A stretch of DNA of 64,000 nt from assembly GCA_948099385.1 (NCBI GenBank), contig CANUEZ040000208.1:372001-436000 (forward strand). The letters are read 5' to 3'. The notes beneath the pieces were generated by a model. That model saw only the letters and a program-made list of their open reading frames with translations, was not told the origin of the DNA and ran no database searches. The DNA comes from Fasciola hepatica. Lineage: Eukaryota > Platyhelminthes > Trematoda > Plagiorchiida > Fasciolidae. The position numbers and the translations under genes were made by a program. The stretch's first letter is position 1; the number at the start of each line of letters is the position of its first letter. Shown one piece after another: positions 11,095-24,090 of the stretch.

Positions 11095-11411
11095 TTATTC
11101 GTGTCTGGGTCACTGCTAACCCAACGAACAACGAGTTTGCATTTGCAAGCGCTCATCTCATATTCATAGTCAGTAAGTAGTATGTGAACGTGTGTGTGGA
11201 CGACATTTTCGAGGAAGCACACGACCGGTTTGGCGGTTGTTGCCGCTCATCAGCTATGCGTACTCGGTACTCCTATGCCCACTCGTCTTCGGACTTGTGC
11301 ACTCCGATGATCTTTTATGTTCAATAGTATCTAATTTGAATCTTCTCGAGTGTGGATGGATACTGTTTATTGAAGAGGCGACAAATGAATGAGAATTGTC
11401 ATTTCTCGTAG
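11095..11411. repeat. M36: founder-type copy of the gtgcactcc monomer
   Basis: Has tcttcggac, ttgtgcactcc, caatagtatc, aatcttctcgagtg and ctgtttattg together. The same combination appears in M41 (12,680), M49 (15,216) and M56 (17,435). M36 lacks the aggtag change at position 82 that the other three carry, so those three form a closer group. Confidence 0.8.
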
Positions 11412-12679
11412 TTATTCGTGTCTGGGTCACTGCTAACCCAACGAACAACGAGTTTGCATTTGCAAGCGCTCATCTCATATTCATAGTCAGTGAGTAGTAT
11501 GTGAACGTGTGTGTGGACGACATTTTCGAGGAAGCACACGACCGGTTTGGCGGTTGTTGCCGCTCATCAGCTATGCGTACTCGGTACTCCTATGCCCACT
11601 CGTCTTCTGACTTGTACACTCCGATGATCTTCTATAATCAATAGGATCTTATTTGAATCTGCTCGACTGTGAATGGATACTGTTGATTGAAGAGGCGACA
11701 AATGAATGAGAATTGTCATTTCTCGTAGTTATTCATGTCTGGGTCACTGCTAACCCAACGAACAACGAGTTTGCATTTGCAAGCGCTCATCTCATATTCA
11801 TAGTCAGTAAGTAGTATGTGAACGTGTGTGTGGACGACATTTTCGAGGAAGCACACGACCGGTTTGGCGGTTGTTGCCGCTCATCAGCTATGCGTACTCG
11901 GTACTCCTATGCCCACTCGTCTTCTGACTTGTACACTCCGATGATCTTCTATAATCACTAGGATCTAATTTGAATCGTCTCGATTGTGAATGGATACTGT
12001 TGATTGAAGAGGCGACAAATGAATGAGAATTGTCATTTCTCGTAGTTATTCGTGTCTGGGTCACTGCTAACCCAACGAACAACGAGTTTGCATTTGCAAG
12101 CGCTCATCTCATATTCATAGTCAGTAAGTAGTATGTGAACGTGTGTGTGGACGACATTTTCGAGGAAGCACACGACCGGTTTGGCGGTTGTTGCCGCTCA
12201 TCAGCTATGCGTACTCGGTACTCGTATGCCCACTCGTCTTCGGACTTGTACACTCCGATGATCTTTTATGTTCAATAGGATCTAATTTGAATCGTCTCGA
12301 GTGTGAATGGATACTGTTGATTGAAGTGTCGACAAATGAATGAGAATTGTCATTTCTCGTAGTTATTCATGTCTGGGTCACTGCTAACCCAACGAACAAC
12401 GAGTTTGCATTTGCAAGCGCTCATCTCATATTCATAGTCAGTAAGTAGTATGTGAACGTGTGTGTGGACGACATTTTCGAGGAAGCACACGACCGGTTTG
12501 GCGGTTGTTGCCGCTCATCAGCTATGCGTACTCGGTACTCCTATGCCCACTCGTCTTCTGACTTGTACACTCCGATGACCTTTTATGTTCAATAATTTCT
12601 AATTTGAATCGTCTCGAGTGTGGATGGATACTGTTGATTGAAGAGGCGACAAATGAATGAGAATTGTCATTTCTCGTAG

Positions 12680-13947
12680 TTATTCGTGTCTGGGTCACTG
12701 CTAACCCAACGAACAACGAGTTTGCATTTGCAAGCGCTCATCTCATATTCATAGTCAGTAGGTAGTATGTGAACGTGTGTGTGGACGACATTTTCGAGGA
12801 AGCACACGACCGGTTTGGCGGTTGTTGCCGCTCATCAGCTATGCGTACTCGGTACTCCTATGCCCACTCGTCTTCGGACTTGTGCACTCCGATGATCTTT
12901 TATGTTCAATAGTATCTAATTTGAATCTTCTCGAGTGTGGATGGATACTGTTTATTGAAGAGGCGACAAATGAATGAGAATTGTCATTTCTCGTAGTTAT
13001 TCGTGTCTGGGTCACTGCTAACCCAACGAACAACGAGTTTGCATTTGCAAGCGCTCATCTCATATTCATAGTCAGTAAGTAGTATGTGAACGTGTGTGTG
13101 GACGACATTTTCGAGGAAGCACACGACCGGTTTGGCGGTTGTTGCCGCTCATCAGCTATGCGTACTCGGTACTCCTATGCCCACTCGTCTTCTGACTTGT
13201 ACACTCCGATGATCTTTTATGTTCAATAGGATCTAATTTGAATCGTCTCGATTGTGAATGGATACTGTTGATTGAAGAGGCGACAAATGAATGAGAATTG
13301 TCATTTCTCGTAGTTATTCGTGTCTGGGTCACTGCTAACCCAACGAACAACGAGTTTGCATTTGCAAGCGCTCATCTCATATTCATAGTCAGTAAGTAGT
13401 ATGTGAACGTGTGTGTGGACGACATTTTCGAGGAAGCACACGACCGGTTTGGCGGTTGTTGCCGCTCATCAGCTATGCGTACTCGGTACTCCTATGCCCA
13501 CTCGTCTTCTGACTTGTACACTCCGATGATCTTCTATAATCACTAGGATCTAATTTCAATCGTCTCGATTGTGAATGGATACTGTTGATTGAAGAGGCGA
13601 CAAATGAATGAGAATTGTCATTTCTCGTAGTTATTCGTGTCTGGGTCACTGCTAACCCAACGAACAACGAGTTTGCATTTGCAAGCGCTCATCTCATATT
13701 CATAGTCAGTAAGTAGTATGTGAACGTGTGTGTGGACGACATTTTCGAGGAAGCACACGACCGGTTTGGCGGTTGTTGCCGCTCATCAGCTATGCGTACT
13801 CGGTACTCCTATGCCCACTCGTCTTCGGACTTGTACACTCCGATGATCTTTTATGTTCAATAGGATCTAATTTGAATCGTCTCGAGTGTGGATGGATACT
13901 GTTGATTGAAGTGTCGACAAATGAATGAGAATTGTCATTTCTCGTAG
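12680..13947. repeat. Four-monomer segment, copy 1 (M41-M44, 1,268 bp)
   Basis: The order is the gtgcactcc monomer with aggtag; a ttatgttcaa/attgtgaa monomer; an atttcaatcg monomer; and a tcttcggac monomer ending in gtgtcgac. The same order and variants recur at 15,216-16,483, exactly 2,536 bp (8 units) downstream, with no difference that I could see by eye. Confidence 0.8.
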
Positions 13948-15215
13948 TTATTCATGTCTGGGTCACTGCTAACCCAACGAACAACGAGTTTGCATTTGAA
14001 AGCGCTCATCTCATATTCATAGTCAGTAAGTAGTATGTGAACGTGTGTGTGGACGACATTTTCGAGGAAGCACACGACCGGTTTGGCGGTTGTTGCCGCT
14101 CATCAGCTATGCGTACTCGGTACTCCTATGCCCACTCGTCTTCTGACTTGTACACTCCGATGATCTTCTATAATCACTAGGATCTAATTTGAATCGTCTC
14201 GATTGTGAATGGATACTGTTGATTGAAGAGGCGACAAATGAATGAGAATTGTCATTTCTCGTAGTTATTCGTGTCTGGGTCACTGCTAACCCAACGAACA
14301 ACGAGTTTGCATTTGCAAGCGCTCATCTCATATTCATAGTCAGTAAGTAGTATGTGAACGTGTGTGTGGACGACATTTTCGAGGAAGCACACGACCGGTT
14401 TGGCGGTTGTTGCCGCTCATCAGCTATGCGTACTCGGTACTCCTATGCCCACTCGTATTCTGACTTGTACACTCCGATGATCTTCTATAATCACTAGGAT
14501 CTAATTTCAATCGTCTCGATTGTGAATGGATACTGTTGATTGAAGAGGCGACAAATGAATGAGAATTGTCATTTCTCGTAGTTATTCGTGTCTGGGTCAC
14601 TGCTAACCCAACGAACAACGAGTTTGCATTTGCAAGCGCTCATCTCATATTCATAGTCAGTAAGTAGTATGTGAACGTGTGTGTGGACGACATTTTCGAG
14701 GAAGCACACGACCGGTTTGGCGGTTGTTGCCGCTCATCAGCTATGCGTACTCGGTACTCGTATGCCCACTCGTCTTCGGACTTGTACACTCCGATGATCT
14801 TTTATGTTCAATAGGATCTAATTTGAATCGTCTCGAGTGTGAATGGATACTGTTGATTGAAGAGGCGACAAATGAATGAGAATTGTCATTTCTCGTAGTT
14901 ATTCATGTCTGGGTCACTGCTAACCCAACGAACAACGAGTTTGCATTTGCAAGCGCTCATCTCATATTCATAGTCAGTAAGTAGTATGTGAACGTGTGTG
15001 TGGACGACATTTTCGAGGAAGCACACGACCGGTTTGGCGGTTGTTGCCGCTCATCAGCTATGCGTACTCGGTACACCTATGCCCACTCGTCTTCTGACTT
15101 GTACACTCCGATGACCTTTTATGTTCAATAGGATCTAATTTGAATCGTCTCGAGTGTGGATGGATACTGTTGATTGAAGAGGCGACAAATGAATGAGAAT
15201 TGTCATTTCTCGTAG

Positions 15216-16483
15216 TTATTCGTGTCTGGGTCACTGCTAACCCAACGAACAACGAGTTTGCATTTGCAAGCGCTCATCTCATATTCATAGTCAGTAGGTA
15301 GTATGTGAACGTGTGTGTGGACGACATTTTCGAGGAAGCACACGACCGGTTTGGCGGTTGTTGCCGCTCATCAGCTATGCGTACTCGGTACTCCTATGCC
15401 CACTCGTCTTCGGACTTGTGCACTCCGATGATCTTTTATGTTCAATAGTATCTAATTTGAATCTTCTCGAGTGTGGATGGATACTGTTTATTGAAGAGGC
15501 GACAAATGAATGAGAATTGTCATTTCTCGTAGTTATTCGTGTCTGGGTCACTGCTAACCCAACGAACAACGAGTTTGCATTTGCAAGCGCTCATCTCATA
15601 TTCATAGTCAGTAAGTAGTATGTGAACGTGTGTGTGGACGACATTTTCGAGGAAGCACACGACCGGTTTGGCGGTTGTTGCCGCTCATCAGCTATGCGTA
15701 CTCGGTACTCCTATGCCCACTCGTCTTCTGACTTGTACACTCCGATGATCTTTTATGTTCAATAGGATCTAATTTGAATCGTCTCGATTGTGAATGGATA
15801 CTGTTGATTGAAGAGGCGACAAATGAATGAGAATTGTCATTTCTCGTAGTTATTCGTGTCTGGGTCACTGCTAACCCAACGAACAACGAGTTTGCATTTG
15901 CAAGCGCTCATCTCATATTCATAGTCAGTAAGTAGTATGTGAACGTGTGTGTGGACGACATTTTCGAGGAAGCACACGACCGGTTTGGCGGTTGTTGCCG
16001 CTCATCAGCTATGCGTACTCGGTACTCCTATGCCCACTCGTCTTCTGACTTGTACACTCCGATGATCTTCTATAATCACTAGGATCTAATTTCAATCGTC
16101 TCGATTGTGAATGGATACTGTTGATTGAAGAGGCGACAAATGAATGAGAATTGTCATTTCTCGTAGTTATTCGTGTCTGGGTCACTGCTAACCCAACGAA
16201 CAACGAGTTTGCATTTGCAAGCGCTCATCTCATATTCATAGTCAGTAAGTAGTATGTGAACGTGTGTGTGGACGACATTTTCGAGGAAGCACACGACCGG
16301 TTTGGCGGTTGTTGCCGCTCATCAGCTATGCGTACTCGGTACTCCTATGCCCACTCGTCTTCGGACTTGTACACTCCGATGATCTTTTATGTTCAATAGG
16401 ATCTAATTTGAATCGTCTCGAGTGTGGATGGATACTGTTGATTGAAGTGTCGACAAATGAATGAGAATTGTCATTTCTCGTAG
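15216..16483. repeat. Four-monomer segment, copy 2 (M49-M52, 1,268 bp)
   Basis: Matches 12,680-13,947 monomer for monomer. The monomer before it (M48) resembles M40 less closely than M49 resembles M41, so the duplicated tract has a definable left limit near here. To the right, M53 begins attcgtg whereas M45 begins attcatg. Confidence 0.8.
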
Positions 16484-17434
16484 TTATTCGTGTCTGGGTC
16501 ACTGCTAACCCAACGAACAACGAGTTTGCATTTGAAAGCGCTCATCTCATATTCATAGTCAGTAAGTAGTATGTGAACGTGTGTGTGGACGACATTTTCG
16601 AGGAAGCACACGACCGGTTTGGCGGTTGTTGCCGCTCATCAGCTATGCGTACTCGGTACTCCTATGCCCACTCGTCTTCTGACTTGTACACTCCGATGAT
16701 CTTTTATGTTCAATAGGATCTTATTTGAATCGTCTCGATTGTGAATGGATACTGTTGATTGAAGAGGCGACAAATGAATGAGAATTGTCATTTCTCGTAG
16801 TTATTCGTGTCTGGGTCACTGCTAACCCAACGAACAACGAGTTTGCATTTGCAAGCGCTCATCTCATATTCATAGTCAGTAAGTAGTATGTGAACGTGTG
16901 TGTGGACGACATTTTCGAGGAAGCACACGACCGGTTTGGCGGTTGTTGCCGCTCATCAGCTATGCGTACTCGGTACACCTATGCCCACTCGTCTTCTGAC
17001 TTGTACACTCCGATGATCTTTTATGTTCAATGAGATCTAATTTGAATCGTCTTGAGTGTGGATGGATACTGTTGATTGAAGAGGCGACAAATGAATGAGA
17101 ATTGTCATTTCTCGTAGTTATTCGTGTCTGGGTCACTGCTAACCCAACGAACAACGAGTTTGCATTTGCAAGCGCTCATCTCATATTCATAGTCAGTAAG
17201 TAGTATGTGAACGTGTGTGTGGACGACATTTTCGAGGAAGCACACGACCGGTTTGGCGGTTGTTGCCGCTCATCAGCTATGCGTACTCGGTACACCTATG
17301 CCCACTCGTCTTCTGACTTGTACACTCCGATGATCTTTTATGTTCAATAGGATCTAATTTGAATCGTCTCGAGTGTGGATGGATACTGTTGATTGAAGAG
17401 GCGACAAATGAATGAGAATTGTCATTTCTCGTAG

Positions 17435-18702
17435 TTATTCGTGTCTGGGTCACTGCTAACCCAACGAACAACGAGTTTGCATTTGCAAGCGCTCATCTCA
17501 TATTCATAGTCAGTAGGTAGTATGTGAACGTGTGTGTGGACGACATTTTCGAGGAAGCACACGACCGGTTTGGCGGTTGTTGCCGCTCATCAGCTATGCG
17601 TACTCGGTACTCCTATGCCCACTCGTCTTCGGACTTGTGCACTCCGATGATCTTTTATGTTCAATAGTATCTAATTTGAATCTTCTCGAGTGTGGATGGA
17701 TACTGTTTATTGAAGAGGCGACAAATGAATGAGAATTGTCATTTCTCGTAGTTATTCGTGTCTGGGTCACTGCTAACCCAACGAACAACGAGTTTGCATT
17801 TGCAAGCGCTCATCTCATATTCATAGTCAGTAAGTAGTATGTGAACGTGTGTGTGGACGACATTTTCGAGGAAGCACACGACCGGTTTGGCGGTTGTTGC
17901 CGCTCATCAGCTATGCGTACTCGGTACTCCTATGCCCACTCGTCTTCTGACTTGTACACTCCGATGATCTTTTATGTTCAATAGGATCTAATTTGAATCG
18001 TCTCGATTGTGAATGGATACTGTTGATTGAAGAGGCGACAAATGAATGAGAATTGTCATTTCTCGTAGTTATTCGTGTCTGGGTCACTGCTAACCCAACG
18101 AACAACGAGTTTGCATTTGCAAGCGCTCATCTCATATTCATAGTCAGTAAGTAGTATGTGAACGTGTGTGTGGACGACATTTTCGAGGAAGCACACGACC
18201 GGTTTGGCGGTTGTTGCCGCTCATCAGCTATGCGTACTCGGTACTCCTATGCCCACTCGTCTTCTGACTTGTACACTCCGATGATCTTCTATAATCACTA
18301 GGATCTAATTTGAATCGTCTCGATTGTGAATGGATACTGTTGATTGAAGAGGCGACAAATGAATGAGAATTGTCATTTCTCGTAGTTATTCGTGTCTGGG
18401 TCACTGCTAACCCAACGAACAACGAGTTTGCATTTGCAAGCGCTCATCTCATATTCATAGTCAGTAAGTAGTATGTGAACGTGTGTGTGGACGACATTTT
18501 CGAGGAAGCACACGACCGGTTTGGCGGTTGTTGCCGCTCATCAGCTATGCGTACTCGGTACTCCTATGCCCACTCGTCTTCTGACTTGTACACTCCGATG
18601 ACCTTTTATGTTCAATAGGATCTAATTTGAATCGTCTCGAGTGTGGATGGATACTGTTGATTGAAGTGTCGACAAATGAATGAGAATTGTCATTTCTCGT
18701 AG
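17435..18702. repeat. Four-monomer segment, copy 3 (M56-M59, partly diverged)
   Basis: Seven units (2,219 bp) after copy 2. M56 and M57 match M49 and M50. M58 has tttgaatcg where M51 has tttcaatcg, and M59 has tcttctgac and gatgacc where M52 has tcttcggac and gatgatc, but keeps gtgtcgac. The change from 8-unit to 7-unit spacing implies loss of one monomer by unequal exchange. Confidence 0.7.
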
Positions 18703-21700
18703 TTATTCATGTCTGGGTCACTGCTAACCCAACGAACAACGAGTTTGCATTTGCAAGCGCTCATCTCATATTCATAGTCAGTAAGTAGTATGTGAACGTG
18801 TGTGTGGACGACATTTTCGAGGAAGCACACGACCGGTTTGGCGGTTGTTGCCGCTCATCAGCTATGCGTACTCGGTACACCTATGCCCACTCGTCTTCTG
18901 ACTTGTACACTCCGATGATCTTTTATGTTCAATGAGATCTAATTTGAATCGTCTCGAGTGTGGATGGATACTGTTGATTGAAGAGGCGACAAATGAATGA
19001 GAATTGTCATTTCTCGTAGTTATTCGTGTCTGGGTCACTGCTAACCCAACGAACAACGAGTTTGCATTTGCAAGCGCTCATCTCATATTCATAGTCAGTA
19101 AGTAGTATGTGAACGTGTGTGTGGACGACATTTTCGAGGAAGCACACGACCGGTTTGGCGGTTGTTGCCGCTCATCAGCTATGCGTACTCGGTACACCTA
19201 TGCCCACTCGTCTTCTGACTTGTACACTCCGATGACCTTTTATGTTCAATAGTATCTAATTTGAATCGTCTCGAGTGTGGATGGATACTGTTGATTGAAG
19301 TGTCGACAAATGAATGAGAATTGTCATTTCTCGTAGTTATTCGTGTCTGGGTCACTGCTAACCCAACGAACAACGAGTTTGCATTTGCAAGCGCTCATCT
19401 CATATTCATAGTCAGTAGGTAGTATGTGAACGTGTGTGTGGACGACATTTTCGAGGAAGCACACGACCGGTTTGGCGGTTGTTGCCGCTCATCAGCTATG
19501 CGTACTCGGTACTCCTATGCCCACTCGTCTTCTGACTTGTACACTCCGATGATCTTTTATGTTCAATAGGATCTAATTTGAATCGTCTCGATTGTGAATG
19601 GATACTGTTGATTGAAGAGGCGACAAATGAATGAGAATTGTCATTTCTCGTAGTTATTCGTGTCTGGGTCACTGCTAACCCAACGAACAACGAGTTTGCA
19701 TTTGCAAGCGCTCATCTCATATTCATAGTCAGTAAGTAGTATGTGAACGTGTGTGTGGACGACATTTTCGAGGAAGCACACGACCGGTTTGGCGGTTGTT
19801 GCCGCTCATCAGCTATGCGTACTCGGTACTCCTATGCCCACTCGTATTCTGACTTGTACCCCCCGATGATCTTTTATGTTCAATAGGATCTAATTTGAAT
19901 CGTCTCGAGTGTGGATGGATACTGTTGATTGAAGAGGCGATAAATGAATGAGAATTGTCATTTCTCGTAGTTATTCGTGTCTGGGTCACTGCTAACCCAA
20001 CGAACAACGAGTTTGCATTTGCAAGCGCTCATCTCATATTCATAGTCAGTAAGTAGTATGTGAACGTGTGTGTGGACGACATTTTCGAGGAAGCACACGA
20101 CCGGTTTGGCGGTTGTTGCCGCTCATCAGCTATGCGTACTCGGTACTCCTATGCCCACTCGTCTTCTGACTTGTACACTCCGATGATCTTCTATAATCAC
20201 TAGGATCTAATTTGAATCGTCTCGATTGTGAATGGATACTGTTGATTGAAGAGGCGACAAATGAATGAGAATTGTCATTTCTCGTAGTTATTCGTGTCTG
20301 GGTCACTGCTAACCCAACGAACAACGAGTTTGCATTTGCAAGCGCTCATCTCATATTCATAGTCAGTAAGTAGTATGTGAACGTGTGTGTGGACGACATT
20401 TTCGAGGAAGCACACGACCGGTTTGGCGGTTGTTGCCGCTCATTAGCTATGCGTACTCGGTACTCCTATGCCCACTCGTCTTCTGACTTGTACACTCCGA
20501 TGATCTTTTATGTTCAATGAGATCTAATTTGAATCGTCTCGAGTGTGAATGGATACTGTTGATTGAAGAGGCGACAAATGAATGAGAATTGTCATTTCTC
20601 GTAGTTATTCGTGTCTGGGTCACTGCTAACCCAACGAACAACGAGTTTGCATTTGCAAGCGCTCATCTCATATTCATAGTCAGTAATTAGTATGTGAACG
20701 TGTGTGTGGACGACATTTTCGAGGAAGCACATGACCGGTTTGGCGGTTGTTGCCGCTCATCAGCTATGCGTACTCGGTACTCCTATGCCCACTCGTCTTC
20801 TGACTTGTACACTCCGATGATCTTCTATAATCACAAGGATCTAATTTGAATCGTCTCGAGTGTGGATGGATACTGTTTATTGAAGAGGCGACAAATGAAT
20901 GAGAATTGTCATTTCTCGTAGTTATTCGTGTCTGGGTCACTGCTAACCCAACGAACAACGAGTTTGCATTTGCAAGCGCTCATCTCATATTCATAGTCAG
21001 TAAGTAGTATGTGAACGTGTGTGTGGACGACATTTTCGAGGAAGCACACGACCGGTTTGGCGGTTGTTGCCGCTCATCAGCTATGCGTACTCGGTACTCC
21101 TATGCCCACTCGTCTTCTGACTTGTACACTCCGATGATCTTCTATAATCACTAGGATCTAATTTGAATCATCTCGATTGTGAATGGATACTGTTGATTGA
21201 AGAGGCGACAAATGAATGAGAATTGTCATTTCTCGTAGTTATTCGTGTCTGGGTCACTGCTAACCCAACGAACAACGAGTTTGCATTTGCAAGCGCTCAT
21301 CTCATATTCATAGTCAGTAAGTAGTATGTGAACGTGTGTGTGGACGACATTTTCGAGGAAGCACACGACCGGTTTGGCGGTTGTTGCCGCTCATCAGCTA
21401 TGCGTACTCGGTACTCCTATGCCCACTCGTCTTCTGACTTGTACACTCCGATGATCTTTTATGTTCAATAAGATCTAATTTGAATCGTCTCGAGTGTGGA
21501 TGACCACTGTTTATTGAAGTGGCGACAAATGAATGAGAATTGTCATTTCTCGGAGTTATTCATGTCTGGGTCACTGCTAACCCAACGAACAACGAGTTTG
21601 CATTTGCAAGCGCTCATCTCATATTCATAGTCAGTAAGTAGTATGTGAACGTGTGTGTGGACGACATTTTCGAGGAAGCACACGACCGGTTTGGCGGTTG

Positions 21701-21872
21701 TTGCCGCTCATCAGCTATGCGTACTCGGTACTCCTATGCCCACTCGTCTTCTGACTTGTACACTCCGATGATCTTTTATGTTCAATGAGATCTAATTTGA
21801 ATCGTCTCGAGTGTGGATGGATACTGTTGATTGAAGAGGCGACAAATGAATGAGAATTGTCATTTCTCGTAG

Positions 21873-24090
21873 TTATTCGTGTCTGGGTCACTGCTAACCC
21901 AACGAACAACGAGTTTGCATTTGCAAGCGCTCATCTCATATTCATAGTCAGTAAGTAGTATGTGAACGTGTGTGTGGACGACATTTTCGAGGAAGCACAC
22001 GACCGGTTTGGCGGTTGTTGCCGCTCATCAGCTATGCGTACTCGGTACTCCTATGCCCACTCGTATTCTGACTTGTACCCCCCGATGATCTTTTATGTTC
22101 AATAGGATCTAATTTGAATCGTCTCGAGTGTGGATGGATACTGTTGATTGAAGTGGCGACAAATGAATGAGAGTTGTTTTTTTCGTAGTTATTTGTGTCT
22201 GGGTCACTGCTAACCCAACGAACAACGAGTTTGCATTTGCAAGCGCTCATCTCATATTCATAGTCAGTAATTAGTATGTGAACGTGTGTGTGGACGACAT
22301 TTTCGAGGAAGCACACGACCGGTTTGGCGGTTGTTGCCGCTCATCAGCTATGCGTACTCGGTACTCCTATGCCCACTCGTCTTCTGCTTTTTACACTCCG
22401 ATGATCTTTTATGTTCAATAGGATCTAATTTGAATCGTCTCGATTATGAATGGATACTGTTGATTGAAGAGGCGACAAATGAATGAGAATTGTCATTTCT
22501 CGTAGTTATTCGTGTCTGGGTCACTGCTAACCCAACGAACAACGAGTTTGCATTTGCAAGCGCTCATCTCATATTCATAGTCAGTAAGTAGTATGTGAAC
22601 GTGTGTGTGGACGACATTTTCGAGGAAGCACACGACCGGTTTGGCGGTTGTTGCCGCTCATCAGCTATGCGTACTCGGTACTCCTATGCCCACTCGTCTT
22701 CTGACTTGTACACTCCGATGATCTTTTATGTTCAATAGGATCTAATTTGAATCGTCTCGAGTGTGGATGGATACTGTTGAATGAAGAGGCGACAAATGAA
22801 TGAGAATTGTCATTTCTCGTAGTTATTCGTGTCTGGGTCACTGCTAACCCAACGAACAACGAGTTTGCATTTGCAAGCGCTCATCTCATATTCATAGTCA
22901 GTAAGTAGTATGTGAACGTGTGTGTGGACGACATTTTCGAGGAAGCACATGACCGGTTTGGCGGTTGTTGCCGCTCATCAGCTATGCGTACTCGGTACTC
23001 CTATGCCCACTCGTCTTCTGACTTGTACACTCCGATGATCTTTTATGTTCAATAGGATCTAATTTGAATCGTCTCGATTGTGAATGGATACTGTTGATTG
23101 AAGAGGCGACAAATGAATGAGAATTGTCATTTCTCGTATTTATTCGTGTCTGGGTCACTGCTAACCCAACGAACAACGAGTTTGCATTTGCAAGCGCTCA
23201 TCTCATATTCATAGTCAGTAAGTAGTATGTGAACGTGTGTGTGGACGACATTTTCGAGGAAGCACACGACCGGTTTGGCGGTTGTTGCCGCTCATCAGCT
23301 ATGCGTACTCGGTACTCCTATGCCCACTCGTCTTCTGACTTGTACACTCCGATGATCTTTTATGTTCAATAGGATCTAATTTGAATCTTCACGATTGTGA
23401 AAGGATACTGTTGATTGAAGAGGCGACAAATGAATGAGAATTGTCATTTCTCGTAGTTATTCGTGTCTGGGTCACTGCTAACCCAACGAACAACGAGTTC
23501 GCATTTGCAAGCGCTCATCTCATATTCATAGTCAGTAAGTAGTATGTGAACGTGTGTGTGGACGACATTTTCGAGGAAGCACACGACCGGTTTGGCGGTT
23601 GTTGCCGCTCATCAGCTATGCGTACTCGGTACTCCTATGCCCACTCGTCTTCTGACTTGTACACTCCGATGATCTTTTATGTTCAATAGGATCTAATTTG
23701 AATCGTCTCGATTGTGAATGGATACTGTTGATTGAAGAGGCGACAAATGAATGAGAATTGTCATTTCTCGTAGTTATTCGTGTCTGGGTCACTGCTAACC
23801 CAACGAACAACGAGTTTGCATTTGCAAGCGCTCATCTCATATTCATAGTCAGTAAGTAGTATGTGAACGTGTGTGTGGACGACATTTTCGAGGAAGCACA
23901 CGACCGGTTTGGCGGTTGTTGCCGCTCATCAGCTATGCGTACTCGGTACTCCTATGCCCACTCGTCTTCTGACTTGTACACTCCGATGATCTTTTATGTT
24001 CAATAGGATCTAATTTGAATCGTCTCGATTGTGAATGGATACTGTTGATTGAAGAGGCGACAAATGAATGAGAATTGTCATTTCTCGTAG
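21873..24090. repeat. Higher-order unit U1 (M70-M76, 7 monomers)
   Basis: Starts with the monomer that has gtattctgac and a six-C run (22,078-22,083). It is followed by a cgattatgaatgg monomer, a gttgaatgaag monomer, one ending in cgtatttattcg, one with cttcacgattg, and two plain copies. The same order opens U2 and U3. M70 also carries a 1-base deletion in the T-rich stretch near 22,172. Confidence 0.8.

Larger units (their letters stand above)
8559..21872. repeat. Region 2: monomers M28-M69, ttatgttcaa-rich, irregular higher-order structure
   Basis: Most copies have ttatgttcaa at 221-230 with agtgtgga at 255-262. Region-limited markers include gatgacc (position 217 C), seen only from about 6.5 to 19.2 kb, caatgagatc (10,690, 17,030, 18,931, 20,517, 21,784), tcttcggac, and tcatgtctg at monomer starts. 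Groups of four to five monomers recur nearly unchanged seven or eight units apart, but no single period covers the region. Confidence 0.75.

Noticed and set aside
11192..11392. 66-residue plus-strand open frame in copies with tcttcggac
   Set aside because: It starts at GTG and exists only because one substitution removes a TGA. Repeated identical copies reflect segment duplication, not coding selection.
22032..22316. Longer minus-strand frames near 22.0, 24.3, 34.3, 38.7, 53.5 and 59.8 kb
   Set aside because: Those at 22.0, 34.3 and 38.7 kb are explained by a 1-base deletion or by loss of the TAG at position 160-162 through a162 to t. Those at 24.3, 53.5 and 59.8 kb are a second frame opened by altered bases in the monomer tail. 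They join the same repeat sequence in other frames and resemble no protein I know.
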